Shown here in pieces: positions 1 to 12,863 of a stretch of DNA of 64,000 nt. The stretch comes from Biscogniauxia marginata. Lineage: Eukaryota > Ascomycota > Sordariomycetes > Xylariales > Xylariaceae. Both the position numbers and the translations under genes were made by a program. Below the pieces are notes generated by a model. The model was not told the origin of the DNA, made no database searches, and saw nothing but the letters and a program-made list of their open reading frames with translations. The stretch is taken from positions 496,001-560,000 of the forward strand of contig MU404064.1 in assembly GCA_022695795.1 (NCBI GenBank), in the 5' to 3' direction. The number at the start of each line of letters is the position of its first letter. Positions within the stretch are counted from its first letter, which is position 1.

Positions 1-2780
1 TTACAGATGATACTACTATGTAGGCCAATCGCTTGGGTCGGACAGGGGACATGGGTTGTTCAAGCCTCAAGGGACTTCCGAACGACTTTCGAGCGCAGGT
101 AGGTATGCAGTTGAAGTGACAAGTCGCGAGGAAATGCTGGGTCCGGACAAACAACTCACTGAAGTCTCGATATCGCCTCACAGTTGTCATGAGAAGCAGG
201 TGAGAGGCTGGGAGAAGCCTAGCAAGACATGGCGACTCGTATTAAATGGGCCGTAATAGACCACATCAGCGCTGCGTCTAGGTACTCCCCATCTGCCACC
301 AAGCCGACAAGTGACAAGCATTAGAGCAAGGCGCTAGTTTGCAGTTGAGCAGCTAGACTGAATTGATCGACAGACCCCTGTATGTGTGGTGCAGCGGTAC
401 CAAAAGAGCAAGGTATTTCGCTGGTAAAGCCGGCATCTGACCAAGCAATTCCAAAGTCTCATCAGCGTCATCACCAAGGGAAAAAAAATTATAGTACCTA
501 CACTGTTGGTGCCGTGTCTGATTTGAGATAAATACATTATTAGTATTTGTCAAGCACAGCAAGGTAGTTTTATTCTAGTATAAGAGATAGTTAACTATGG
601 ACAAAAGTAACTTACATAAGTAGACACTTAAGAGTAGGTATAAATAGGATAGTGATACAGTACGTGTATAAGACCTAAGATGGCCGTTGACGATTTCCAC
701 CGCACGACTGACGTAACATGTGCATAAACCCGTTTCCATATTCTTATCCTCTCTAGTCAGCCTTCTTCGCAACCAGGCTGATGGTTATTCTTCCCCCCGT
801 CTAGCAGGGTTTAAAAAGGCCAAGAGATACTACTGCATTTAGAGGCACTTACAACTCGAGCTTGTGCAAGGTAGCTTGTCTCGTACTGTCTCGCCTGTGA
901 ACAATCTTTTTTTCTTCGCCTGTTACTCAAGATTCTTTCGAATTTTTTTTTAAAGAGCCGTCGACAAGTCCGTAAGCCCGTCTTGGTTGTCTTGGAGAAA
1001 CACATGCCTGGCTTGGCTAGGTACATACTGTACATGTAATTCTTGCATGGATAGAGAAGCGTCTCTGACAACCTTGGCTAGGATCATTGAATCAGTCCGA
1101 TGCTTCCGTGACGACACCTTGCTATGTATACAGTATAATAACACCCCTAAGAAAAACTGCCAACAGCACGCACTTCGAGTTACCTCCCGCTAGCAAGAAC
1201 TCACCTCGCAAAGTAAAAATAATAATCGCATTATTCAGAACTGGGTCTCCTTTGGGCGACTAGTATTAACCAAGCAGCAACCCCGGATGCCCGGTCTTTG
1301 TCACAGGACATCGACTCATACACCAACATACCTTGTCACGGGACTTTACCCTTTCCTGACTATCCTGACATTCCACCAATTCGTATTGCGTGTGGGTGTG
1401 GATATCGCCCTGCGGTACAACCAGAATCCGTAGAGCTACAAAACTCGTATCTTGGCCCGCCACCATATCGATAGATTCTTTCACTTACCTGTACTCTAAC
1501 CTCTCTCTTTTTTTTTCCTCTTCCGTTGACCCATTTCGAGTCCCTTTCCTCGTTTCCTTTGTTCGTTTACTTTCTGACCGCCAACCGACCGTAGCGCATT
1601 TGAAGAAGAAGAGGAAGAAATAGAGTCGATCGATCGAGCGAACGAGCGCAGGCGAACGGGATCCTCGACCTTTGTGGACCACCCTTGTTTTTTTACCTTC
1701 TGCGAGCCGAGAACCGAACCTTTTCGTCGAAGGAGCTTCAGCCGGCAACGAGGCACAACAAAGTTCGTCGAACGGCTCCGTACACTCTATTACGAGCTGC
1801 TAGGCGGTTGATGAGTGTAGGAGGTTCATAATGGGGCGTAATCGGGGTTCGTACATTTCTTTCGATTTTATGTTATTTTTTTCTTTGCTCCCCTTACACG
1901 CATCTTCCGAACCGTCATACGCACTCTTGAAATGTATTCGCACTGCAAGCATCACGAGTCCTACGTAGCGCACCGCACCGCACTGCAACGCAACACAAAT
2001 ACAACACCACACAACGCAACGCAACGCAGACACAGGCGCAGACATAAGGCACAGACACAAGCTCAAACACAAGCATCATATCATCACTTACACCACACAA
2101 CCAACACATAACCACATTACAACGCAACGTAACGCAGCAGGCAAGACTACAAACCCAGATGGGGGAAGATCTGCTCTAGAAAGAGAAAGGAGACGAAAAG
2201 GAAAAAGAGAGCGAAAACGAAAACGAGACAAAGGAAAGATGGAAGAATGCAAGCCAGTCCAGTTTTAGGTGCTGCCTCTAAGCCTATCTGGACTTATTCA
2301 TTCGATTTCGTATTCTTCATACGTACGCATATCCATCACACATGTACCGTGCGACGCGGCGCTGGGGCAGTAAACTTGGGCGTTGCCGAATTCCGTCTTA
2401 TCGATGCTCTCAATTCCCGCTTTCGAGGGCTTGATTTGCTGTGATGAGCTGGCTCGCTGGAGTTATTGGCAATCAGCACCAACGACAGGACCCCACAGCC
2501 CTTGCGCCAGCGATGGCTCTTCTTTTTTAGCACCGAAGTCCCTAGGTACTCCTGACTGCTGCGTGCATACAAAGCTAGAGCGAATGAAGCGGACCCCCTA
2601 CCCGAAAAAGGACCCCCAAAAAAGCACCACCGCCTGCACCAGCCAATTATCCCCCTTGCAACCTCGTCATCTCACCTTTACACCCTCCGCCAAGCACAGG
2701 CGTAATTCTAATATTAATTCGTCCGTCTGTTCGTCATGCTAACTCGTCTTTCCTGATCGCAAAAAAAAGTCCTCTCTTTC
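1..2780. other. Intergenic / upstream region, no convincing gene
   Basis: No open frame here has convincing coding character; all are under about 120 codons and none shows a recognisable domain. From about 1965 to 2140 the + strand is a degenerate C/A-rich tract built on ACGCA and ACACA units. From 2160 to 2240 it is A/G-rich. The last few hundred bases before 2781 probably hold the promoter and 5' leader of the PH-domain gene that starts there. I see no transposon or RNA gene. Confidence 0.5.
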
Positions 2781-5700
2781 ATGTCCCACTTCTCGGGCTC
2801 CCACTCCTCAACGCCTGAGCCGAAAAACACCTTCACCGACCTGCCCACCGCGTCGACGCCCCCCAACGGCAAGCCGAACCTCGGGAACCGCCATTCCCTC
2901 TACGCGAACCTCCGCGCCAGCAAGAGCGATTTCTTCTTCCGACGAGGCCAGCACGCCCGCACGGCCTCCACACCGGTAGCCACCCCGCCGCCACGTGTCG
3001 ATCATGACAGCTCGCCCGTAGCCGATTCTCCCATCTACGCTCTCGACTCCCGGAGGAACCGGAACCGCAGTTCGTCACGGCCCTTGTCTATCATCCAGAC
3101 ATACCAGCCGCCCGTCATGGACGTCAACGAAGACACGATACCCGAGCTGCAGCCTATTTTCACCTTTCTCAACAGCCATGCGAATAAGTTGTACCAGGAG
3201 GGCTACTTTCTGAAGTTGGAGGATCAAAATACCCGTACGTTGCTAGCATGTCGAACGGGGGGCCAATTCAGTATGATCTAACCCGTCGCAGAGGGGAAAC
3301 CAAATGCCGATCGAACGTGGACCGAATGTTTCGCCCAGCTCGTCGGGACCGTCCTATCCCTCTGGGATGCCGCCGAACTGGACGCCGCAGGCGAGGACGG
3401 AGAGGTCTTGCCGAAATTTATCAACCTGACCGATGCGTCTATCAAGATGGTACGAATTAACCGAGCAATGGGCTCTAGGATTGAGAATTGGAGGGGAAAT
3501 GGGCAGGCTAACCCATACACAGATCGAATCGCTTCCCACGAGGTCGAACGACGAGCAACCGCTAGAGAACATCCTAAGCATATCTACGGCAGGAAGGAAT
3601 CGCTACTTGCTACACTTCAACTCCCGGCATTCTCTTGTCCAGTGGACTGCCGGCATTCGGCTAGCCATGTACGAGCATTCGACTCTTCAGGAGGCCTACA
3701 CAGGTGCTTTAATTGCTGGCAAAGGTAAGAGTCTCAATAACATAGGCGTCATCATGGAAAGGTCGCGGACACCGATAGACCAGTGGGTCAGGGTGCGATT
3801 TGGCGCCGGTGTTCCATGGAGGCGTTGCTGGTGTGTTATCAACCCGCCGGACGAGAAGGAGTGGCAGAAGGCCCAGAAGGAGCATAAAAAGAAGAATCCG
3901 TATGACCGTTCTCACGGGCCGGTTATCAAGGGAGACATCAAGTTCTACGATTCGAGGAAGGACGGAAAGAAGCAGAAGAAGATACAGCCGATAGCGACCA
4001 TAAGCGATGCCTACTCCGCATTCGCGTTGTACCCACAAGCCAAGTCGCTAATCGATGCCTCGACTTTGGTCAAGATCGAGGGGAATATTACCATCCATTC
4101 GGATCCCCCGTCTTCCACCGAGGGGTTTGTGTTTATTATGCCCGAGGTCCACCCCGCTGTCAGCGGTTTCGAGATGATGTTAAGGTTCTTGTTCCCGACT
4201 TGGGATACGTTCGGGTTGTACGGTCGCCCCGGAAGACTGGTGGCGAGCGTGCTGGACTCGAGATCTCTGATGTTTGCAATGCCCAAACACAAGCGTTATG
4301 GCTATCTCGAAATACTCGATGTAGCAGGCCTGATCACGACAGATGGCAGTTCGGGTTGGTCCGAAAAGGACTGGAGGAAAAAGATGAAGGAACTAACCGG
4401 CACGCGAATGAACGCGATAGAGGAGGGCGGAGAGGGCAGAGAGGGCAGCGGTAGGAGTCGGGCCAACAGCCGTAGCAAGCGCCTCAGCTTTGGGGCCCCA
4501 GCCGGTGGCGCCCCTAGACCGCGAGTCGGGTTCGCGGATGAAGCACCACCTTCTAATCGGACTTCACGTTCTCTGTCTCTCAATTCCCGTCCTGTCCTTA
4601 GGAACGATTCGAATTCTCCCAGCGACCGAGAACCTTTGCCTTCAAATATGTTGGACATACGGTCACCTCCCCCTCCGCCTGCCCATGGTGCCAGTCCCGC
4701 CTCGGTGAGTCCGATAGCTCTTCAAGGGCCCAATCCAAATTTTACTCTTTCAAACGAGGAACGGGCGGAAGCACCGATCCACGACTTCGAGGGAATGCAG
4801 AGAATGCAAACCCCGGAGCCCGTGTCTAGGCCACCCAGATTTTCTCATGCGCCTGGATCTTTACCACCTGTTCGGCCGTACCATTCGCCCGAGCTGCGCC
4901 GTGCGAACAGTCGCCTGTCGGTCACCACTCTCCAGCAACTGACGAACAATGGCGGAGTGGCCGCCGGGGGGCAGGGAGTAAGCGGTAGTGAGGGCGAACG
5001 GAGCAGTGAAGAGCAACATGAGACACCCCCGCAGTATTTCAACCAGCGTAGTCCACCTCCGGTACATATGTCCGCCAACAATGCTGGGATACCTACTAAT
5101 ACCGGGTCTCGTGAAGCTTTGATGGAACAACATCTATCTCCGTCTCCGTCTCCCGGTTTTCCACCCTCTCACATGATGGGCCCTGGCGCAAAGCGGTCGC
5201 GATCACCATTAAATTCGCCCATGGAGCCCCCGCCTCCCGGATCACGGGGCCCCAGCCCTGGCAGCCGACCTAGGACTCCAAATTCTCGACCCGGCACTGC
5301 AGGATCAGGAAACCGGCCTCCGCCTCCAACTGGATACGGTCCCCCACCAGGTAACATGCCTCCGGGATATAGGGGTCCACCTCCTGGGATGCCGCCACCT
5401 GGAATGCCACCATCGGGTAGAGGCCGGGGCCGAGGCCGTCCTCCACCCAACATGCCACCACCAGGTCGTGGCTATCCGAATCAACCCCCTCCAGGCATGT
5501 TTCGGGGACCCCCAGGTCCACCAGGTCCACCAGGTCAGCCAAATCCCTCGGGCCCCCCAGGTCCGGGTCAAAGGGGACCTCGCAACGCTAACCTTCCACC
5601 ACTTAATACTACCTCACCACAGAGAAAACCGCTTCCAATGCGTACTGATAGTCTTCAGGCTCGCGCCGGGCGGGATGATCTTCCTTCCCAATCTCCCTCG

Positions 5701-7119
5701 AGTAGCAGCGGAAGCTTCACAGGAAACCGTATTGATGCGGCGGGATTAGGTCAAGTCCGTTCTCAGGGTGCTCCCCAACCGGGTGTGCGACGGCAGAATA
5801 CCGATTACAGCCAATCCAGTAGCCGATACGACGCAAACAGCCGGTATGAAGATAGTAGTCGGTACGACGATGGTGCATCAACCGATAGTCCCGATTATGC
5901 TAGTTCTCGGCCGTCAACAGATACGGCCTCATCGGCCGAGCGACCCAGAGCCGGTGTGCTGAGGACGATTGGAAATCCGGAGGATACCGATAGCGAGACC
6001 GACAGAGCTAGGTTCGATATCCCCAATATAGACTTCGGCCCAACAGTAAACTACGCTACGGCACCACGAACCAAGACACCGACTCCTATGATGTCGCCGC
6101 CGGCATCCTTTTCTCCAGGCCCAAGGTCGTTCTCGCCTGCCCAAAGATCACATTCTCCTGCTCCCGTCCCGCCCCGAAAGTCGCCTGGGCCTAGCACATC
6201 GCAGAGTCATACGGAATCAGACGAAACCGCGCGAAGGAGCGTCATATGGCAGCCGGCAGCCCTGAATGCCAGACCTGCGAGCCCTGTAGCTCATGGTCTA
6301 ACGGCCGAAGAGTACGTACAGCAAAGGGCGGCCGCTGCCGCTGTATCACCTCAGTATGCTCATCAGAGGCATTCGTCTGGTAACACGATCACTGCTGCAT
6401 ACCGAGCAGGCACACCAACACCCCCACTTGGCCGCGGACTCGGCCAGGATTACGTCGGTTCGGGCCACTCTCGAAGCAATTCTCAGGACCTCTTGCAACG
6501 ACCAAACTCTCGCGGCGCCACCGAGCTTCTTCAAAGGCCCGGTTCGCGAGGTGCTGGTGCTGTGCTTGGCGGTCAGCACGGGAGTGCAGACGCGCACTTG
6601 ACAGCTCGCGAACAAGAACACGTTGCGCGAGTGACAGGATCTCCTCTGATCAATCTGGCGGGCAATCGAAACGCTCCCCCGGCCGGTTCAGGGCTTGTAG
6701 GCGCAATTGAAGCGCGAGAGCGCGACAAGGAGCAGATGAAGCAAGGTTGGAGCAGTCAAGCGGCACAACTTGCTATCAATCAGCGACAGCAGCATCAAGC
6801 CCAACTTCAGTACCAGCAGGCTATGCCGTCCCCCAGCCTGCCCCCGGCAGGCATGTATTCGAATTTGGCCCGAGTGGGCTCCCCAGTATCGCCAATGCAG
6901 CAGGGCTTCGGGATGGCGCAGAACTACGGAAGCCCTGGCGGACGGCCTTTCGAGCAAGGGTGGACTCCAGCCAGTCCGCAATTCCATTCACCTCCGCCGG
7001 GTAATTTCATGCCAGGCTCATTCTCGCCGCCGCCGCCACAACAGTTTTCACCGGCACGAAGTCCGCCTTCGCAAGGGCAAGGGCCAAATCCATATCCTTA
7101 CCACGGGCAAGCATTTTAA
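2781..7119 (+). CDS. PH-domain protein of the Caf120/Skg3 family
   Basis: Three exons are inferred: 2781-3234, 3292-3449 and 3523-7119. The introns (3235-3291 and 3450-3522) both have GTACG donors and CTAAC-type branch sequences. The joined product is about 1402 residues. Residues about 123-272 form a PH domain that the two introns interrupt, beginning near YQEGYFLKLED and ending near LVQWTAGIRLAMYEHS. The stretch to about residue 480 (LNNIGVIMERS, WVRVRFGAGVPWRRCWCVI, FLFPTWDTFGLYGRPG) resembles the conserved block of fungal Caf120-like proteins. The remaining 900 residues are low complexity. About residues 810-890 carry collagen-like PPG repeats and RGRGRGR, and SP/TP-rich and Gln-rich segments follow. 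In yeast Caf120 is linked to the CCR4-NOT deadenylase and Skg3 to the bud neck; which role applies here is inference. The family call is fairly sure, the exon junctions good. Confidence 0.85.
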
Positions 7120-8982
7120 AACTACGGAAGATAGCGCCATCTACTAGATGTTGGATACATTGAAAGAAAGAAGCATTGTTTTTGAGAAACCTGCTCGTGT
7201 CGAAGGAGGAAAGCCAAACAAATGTTTTAGATTATTAGAAGGGGGGAAGCATTGAATTGATTGATTGAAGACTCGCAAGAGACGAAGTGTACATATTCCG
7301 ACTTTTTTGGAAAGTCGAAGCGAGAGGAGCATTAGGCATTTGGTATTTTGTTTTGTTTTCTTCTTTTCCCCCTTATCATCTTTCTATTTCTGAAATAAGT
7401 GCATTCTGCGAATTCATTATCGTCGAGTCACAAATAGGGGATCGATTGAACTCTAAGAAAGGGAATTTCGGGAAGGGAACCTCGGGAAACAGGAAAGGGG
7501 AGGGGGTAGGGGTAAAGGAGGGGAGAAAGAGCATTTGCATAACTTACCTACCTACTTAACCTAGGTACTAGTTTAGTTATTTCTTTGTTGCGGATATAGC
7601 ATTGCAAGAGCACAATCATTGGCAGAAACAATTTTTATTCTTCTCCTTTTTGTCTAACTTACAACATACATATATACATACATACATACATTACTTATGT
7701 AACATATTTCGTTATAACTTAAAGAGAAAGGAAATACTACGATTATTGTTTATTCTTTGATATGTTTACCTTATTCTAGTTTATGATTAAGGTATATATT
7801 GTCTAGTAGCTATCTACTTAAGTACTTGTTAATTAGCCTGACTTGACTTGCTTTTAAAAGATTATTCGTGAATATTTTCGTGTGGTACGTCAATGAGGAA
7901 GTTAAGAAGGGCAAAAAGAAAAAAGAGAAAAGAAAAGGGGTTACTTGATATCGAGAGGTGGTGGGTGGCATGCGTGGTGGTGAATTGTTATAGGTAAGTA
8001 GACTTTGTATTCCTTATTTAGGTGTATATGAAAAGAAAAAAAAAGGGGGGAGGAGGATATGTAAGAACCAGTGCAAGGATCACCTATCTTCTCTATCCAT
8101 ACAACTTGCATGTCCGTACGTCAATGTGTACACAGTTGACAAGGACTCCCAGGCTTGTCCATCATTCCCTTGCGCAGGGCTGAAAAGGCAAACTTGAGAG
8201 GTTACATTGATATGGACTTATAGAGTTGTTTCGGACCCCACATCGTCTGGGAGCTAGCTTATCGGGTATTGTCTTATCGCTTATCAGAGACGGAGCACCC
8301 CTCTTCCCCTATCTGAACTACAGGTCACTTCTCACCCACCCCGCGCGTCTACCTACGGTTAGGGCTTAGTAGGTATGTACTAAACCCCCTGAGTACCTAC
8401 CTACCTTGTTAATGATGTATGGCAGGTGGGTTAGGTACATTTTACTGACGCAACTACCGCCCACTTCTCTCTTCATTAACCCACTTACAGTTGCCTTGGC
8501 CTTGGCGGGACGGCACTGCCTTGATAAACTCTCCATCCTTACCTTTTGCCTAGGTATCTTCCCTATCTTGCCTACCTATGTCTATTTGATGATCTCTACT
8601 AGGTATACAACACCCGGTCAACTCTAGCGGGGTTGATAGGTGAAGCTCTCGGCCTTTCTCCTCGTTGCTTCCCTTCAGAGCAGCAGGTCAAGTCCCGGAA
8701 TCACACGATAACCTACGTAACGGGAGAGCAAAGCGGATAAACCGGCAAGCCTCGGGAGCTTTTTGTTTACTACTTACTGCCTACGGCTTAGTTAACTGAC
8801 GGGCGCGTATGTCGAGGATAGCTTAACCTTGACTACATACACACACATACATACACATACCCGACATCTCCACCCTCCTACCACCGGAACTTCTTCGATC
8901 CATCGCTCGCGTCTTTTTTTGCCAGCAAGCAAGCAAGCTTTCTTTCGCTCATTGATTCGTTCGTCCGTTCGTTTCCCCCGCC
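7120..8982. other. Intergenic region, 3' and 5' flanks
   Basis: This region separates two genes on the + strand. It holds a CATA microsatellite (about 7666-7692), homopurine tracts (about 7430-7530 and 8030-8060), and several copies of a TACCTA-type motif (about 7545-7570 and 8390-8405). Open frames are short and without recognisable domains. The end is probably the promoter and leader of the esterase gene that starts at 8983. Confidence 0.5.
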
Positions 8983-10492
8983 ATGGCAGCAGCCACGCCC
9001 GCCAAACCCCTCCTCCTCCGCATCCTCTGCTTCGGCAACTCCCTGACGTGCGGGTACCGGGGCGGCAACCCGTACGCGGTGAAGCTGAAGGAGAGGCTGG
9101 AGGAGGAGTTGAATGCCGCTCCCACGGCGACTTCTGCTTCCTCAGGCGGCAGCAGCAGCGGGAATAATAACAATAAGAGGAAGTCGATAAATAAAAACCC
9201 AGTAGGAGGAGGAAGAGGAGGAGGAAGTGGTGCTGGTCCAAGAGAAGGAAGAAAGAAGGAGAAGGAGAAGGAGAGTAGTGCGAAGATGATAGCGGTGGAG
9301 TGCGTCGTCGAGGGCTTACCGGGAGATCTGGTCACGAGGGGGAAGTTTACCGAGAGGATGGAGGAGAGGTGTAAGTCTACCGCCGTGCTCAATGTTGATG
9401 GGGTAATGGGGGAAGGGAGAGAGGGATGGGAGAGGCTCATGTGCTGATACAATATGCCACGTTACCAGGGGCAGAGCAGTCGTATGACTGGACCATCGTA
9501 TTAGGAGGCACGAAGTGAGTTCTATACCATCCTGTCCTGTCCTATACTATACTATTCTACCCTATCCATCCACCTTTACTATCCCTCCTCCTTCTTCCCC
9601 TATTTTATCACACCCCCACTACCCCCTAAGTATACACACACACACTAAAGTCTCATCGAAAACCCGCAGCGACCTCGGCTGGGGCGTACCAGAGGACCAG
9701 ATAATCGAGGGCCTGAAGCGAGCCTGGGACGTGCCGCTCTCCAGGGGCGGCAAGGTCCTCGCCCTGACCATACCCGAGACCAAGTACCGCAGCACTGACC
9801 TGGATGAGCGCCGGGGAAAAGTCAACGCCGCCATCAAGGCGTATAAGAAGACGAATTTGTAAGTCTTTTTTTTTTCTTTCTATCTCTTAACCCGCCCCTT
9901 TTACGCTCTTGAATATTGCCCGTTTTATACATATATGTACGTCTTGTCGCAAGCCATTATGCGCTGTACGTTTTAGGTTATGTGAAGGGTATGTTGTAGT
10001 GTGAAGGACAGGTCAGGGGGGGAATGAGAATTTCTCTCGTCTCCTTATCCTTATCCCTCTCCTTCACTCTCCTATACATCATATACTCTCACTTCTCTTC
10101 CTCAAAAACAATTTCCTTACCCCCTCTTCTCCCCCCCCCCCCCCTTTCCTTTATTTCTATGTTTCCAAAAATCTAATAATTTTTGCAGCTTCCACTTCGA
10201 CCTGCACACGGCGCTCCCGTACCACGCCATGCCCGGCCCGGACCGCGCCACGTACTGGGACCCCGACGGCGTGCACCTCTCGAACCCGGGCTACGACCTC
10301 ATGGGGTCCCGCGTCGCCGACGCGCTCGTCCGCATCGTCCGCCTCGCCGAGGCCCAGGACACGGACCTCCTCGGCCCCCTCGACGCCCGCCAGCGCCGCG
10401 CCATCGAGGACCTCATCTTCGAGGAGGAGAGGGGCGACCCCCGCCTGCTGAGCCAGGGGTACATCGTCGTCAGGCGGAAGGACCTCGATTAA
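8983..10492 (+). CDS. SGNH/GDSL-family hydrolase (esterase/lipase-like)
   Basis: Four exons are inferred: 8983-9370, 9469-9514, 9670-9858 and 10189-10492, giving about 308 residues. The junctions rebuild the family blocks. Block I FGNSLTCGYRGG carries the nucleophilic Ser. Exon 2 plus exon 3 give VLGGTNDLGWG, the block III Gly/Asn segment, with the Asn codon split by intron 2. The last exon has block V, DPDGVHLSNPGYDLMG, with the catalytic Asp and His. There is no clear signal peptide, so the enzyme is probably intracellular. An insertion at residues about 47-100 is Ser/Gly/Asn/Lys-rich low complexity and not part of the fold. Intron 3 is unusually long (330 nt) and contains a run of C near 10131-10145. 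Substrate cannot be told from sequence; acyl-ester hydrolysis is the family expectation. Confidence 0.85.
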
Positions 10493-11352
10493 TCGAGTTA
10501 CGGGAAGAGGGAAGAGGGAAGTGGGGGTCTATTTCTTTTTTTTTCTTTTTTTTTTGAGCGGGGGTTTCCTGTATGAAACGGGATTATGCGAAATGTTTCG
10601 AATGATTTATGTTTTAACGACGATTATGGAGAAGGGTAGAATTAGTAAAGGGGGGGAAGGGGGAAAGGGGGAAGGGGGTTTAGATCCATTGAGAAATAAG
10701 ATAGATCATACCTATACATTTTCCTTTTTTCTTTTTTTGGTCTATATATTCTTTTTCTGTTTTATCTCTTTTTCGTCGAGAGAAGAGCGAGTTCGCGAAG
10801 GAGGAGATAAATAAGTAAACAGATAGGTATCGATTGCATGAGTGCGATGGCCGTTTGCATGTTAACTGTCTATTAGAGGAAGCCAACCTCCAAAGCGGTG
10901 GAGTGAACCAAAACATTACATAAAAAATAAAAATAAAAACTCCAACGCCGTTGGTATGCGTATCATGCATGATCTTGATCTTGGTCTTTTCCCTATTCTC
11001 ATCATTAGGTATCATTCACAGTTTCTTTCCTTCTCCTCTCCCATCCCCTTCTCTCTTGTCGTCTCTCTCGCGACATCTCTTTCTTATTTCCTAGGACTCT
11101 CTCTCTCTCTCCCTCTCCTTTTAATTCGTAGGATAAACCAACTCCCCCCCCCCCTTGTAATTTAAAAATCCGCAGCCAAACGCCAAAACTACCACTACCA
11201 CTACCACTACCAGCAGCAGCAGTAAAAGTCCTAATCAATCATGTCACCCCCCTCTCCCTCACCCCCTTTCCGGGCCCTCTTTCCACCTCTATCCCTTTAT
11301 TTCCTGTCCTTTTCTTTAAAATAAATTTCTTGTCTGTGATTGTGACTACGCC
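10493..11352. other. Convergent 3' intergenic region
   Basis: The esterase (+) and CSN4 (-) converge here, so this should hold both 3' UTRs and polyadenylation signals. It contains T-rich tracts, CT microsatellite stretches (about 11095-11120) and an ACTACC trinucleotide-type repeat (about 11188-11222). No gene is seen. Confidence 0.5.
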
Positions 11353-12636
11353 TCACACGACGAGGTTAGCAGCGACGAAGTCGGGAAACTGGCGCTGCAG
11401 GGCGTTTGTCACGTTCTCGACCTCCTCGGCGAGGCCGCGCACGTTAGCGTCCCAGCGGCGCATCTCCCTGCCGACGGTGACCTCGGCGCGGCGGCCGCCG
11501 CTGCCCTTCTCGCCGCCCGATGAGGAGACGCCCTCGCCGCCGGCGGTACTGCTCTCGAACCAGATGCACCGGTCGATCTGGTCGATGCGGCCGACGAGGC
11601 GGCCCTGCTCGATCATGCGGGCGGTGGTGTCCTCGGCGCGGGCGGCGTCGAGCCCGAGCAGCACGCCCAGGGCGTCGAAGCCGATGTTGCTGTAGAGGCG
11701 CGACGCGCCCAGCAGGTTGTGCTCGACGACGGCCTTGGCCAGGACGGTGGAGCCGTCCGAGGTGGTGGCCAGCTGGTGGGGCGAGAGCGACTGGGCGAAC
11801 TTGTCGACCTCGGCGGGGGCGAGCAGGCGGTCGAGGAACATCTTCTCGAGCATGCCGAACTCGGCGAGGTGGGCGGCGCGCTCGTCCTTGTAGAGGCGGC
11901 CGAGGGCGCGGCTGCGCAGGGGGCCGGCGGGGGCGAGGATGGCGCACTTGACGGCCATACTGAGTGTGTGCAGGCGCTCGTCGTCCGAGATGGCGGGCGA
12001 GAAGCTGATGTCGTGGTAGGCCTGGCTCGAGGCCAGGAACTCGCGCTTCGAGTCCTGGATGCGGGCCTGGGAGAGGCGGAAGTGCAGGTTCAGGGCCGGG
12101 TCGGTGACGGTGTAGATGACGTTCTTGAGCTTGTTGAGGTACGTCTCGGCCGAGGTGGTGTCGTCGACCTCGAGGTAGTTGCGCACGATGCGGACCCAGA
12201 CACGCACGCGGTCCTCGTTAGTGACCTTGCGTTGGGACGAGTCGAGCGGGATCTCGGCGAGCACCTTGGCGGCCTCGAGGTGGTCCTCGTTGGTCTCGTG
12301 GCCGTCGGCGACGAGCTCACGGACGGCGGCGGCTTGGTCGTGGAAGGTCGACGTCTGGGCCGCGAGCACGGCCAGGACGTGCTGCCCGGCGTCGATCCAC
12401 AGGTCGGCGCTGTTGAAGCCCTTCAGCGCGGAAATGAAGGTGGCCAGGATGGCCTGCTGCTTGACGATGCTGAGGGAGCTGCCGAAGACGGCGTCGATGA
12501 TGGCCTTTAGGTCGCCGGCGACGGTCTGCGGCGCCGAGATGGTGTTCAGGTTTGCGAGGAGCGATTCGAAGGCGGCAACCTGGTCGGGAGCCGACTGCAC
12601 CTGGGACAAGGCCTCGCTCACTTTTGGAGATGCCAT
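11353..12636 (-). CDS. csn4: COP9 signalosome complex subunit 4 (PCI domain)
   Basis: A single uninterrupted frame of 427 residues matches the usual length for CSN4. The helical-repeat N-terminal half contains KVTNEDRVRVWVRIVRNYLE and AETYLNKLKNVIY, a CSN4-type signature. The PCI/winged-helix region at about residues 280-360 contains LAPAEVDKFAQSLSPHQLA, VVEHNLLGASRLYSNIGFD and MIEQGRLVGRIDQIDRCIWF. The complex removes Nedd8 from cullins and in fungi affects light response and development; the role here follows from the family. The start at 12636 is favoured because the reading frame begins in the family's N-terminal helix. The tail has an extra Gly/Ser-rich patch (about residues 365-385). 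The gene is very GC-rich, yet its upstream side meets a RIP-mutated AT block after only about 150 bp, so its promoter must be short or lie inside altered DNA. Confidence 0.93.
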   Translation of the reverse strand: MASPKVSEALSQVQSAPDQVAAFESLLANLNTISAPQTVAGDLKAIIDAVFGSSLSIVKQQAILATFISALKGFNSADLWIDAGQHVLAVLAAQTSTFHDQAAAVRELVADGHETNEDHLEAAKVLAEIPLDSSQRKVTNEDRVRVWVRIVRNYLEVDDTTSAETYLNKLKNVIYTVTDPALNLHFRLSQARIQDSKREFLASSQAYHDISFSPAISDDERLHTLSMAVKCAILAPAGPLRSRALGRLYKDERAAHLAEFGMLEKMFLDRLLAPAEVDKFAQSLSPHQLATTSDGSTVLAKAVVEHNLLGASRLYSNIGFDALGVLLGLDAARAEDTTARMIEQGRLVGRIDQIDRCIWFESSTAGGEGVSSSGGEKGSGGRRAEVTVGREMRRWDANVRGLAEEVENVTNALQRQFPDFVAANLVV

Positions 12637-12863
12637 CTTTCGTCTGGAGGAGGGGGAGGGAGGAGAGGCTTAGATTAGGCCAAGTACATGTGGAGAGAAG
12701 CGCGGTGCTAATTAAGGGTAAGAGAATAGTAGAAGACAAGCTGACTAAAAATGCTGTCAACTGTACCCCACTTCTTTAACTAATTAGATTGCCTGAATTT
12801 TAAGGTGTTATCACCCCGCAAATTTTCGAATTATAACACTTTATAATTATTATTTTTAATTAT

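Noticed and set aside
1965..2140. ACGCA/ACACA-rich tract as a telomere-like or centromeric repeat
   Set aside because: The units are irregular and short; it is simple low-complexity DNA.
3722..3750. GTAAGA donor-like site in the Caf120-like gene
   Set aside because: The frame continues through KGKSLNNIGVIMERS, which looks conserved, and the nearest acceptor would give an intron of under 30 nt.
11719..12510. 263-codon frame (+) opposite csn4
   Set aside because: Gly/Val/Glu/Leu-rich shadow frame of the GC-rich csn4 coding strand.
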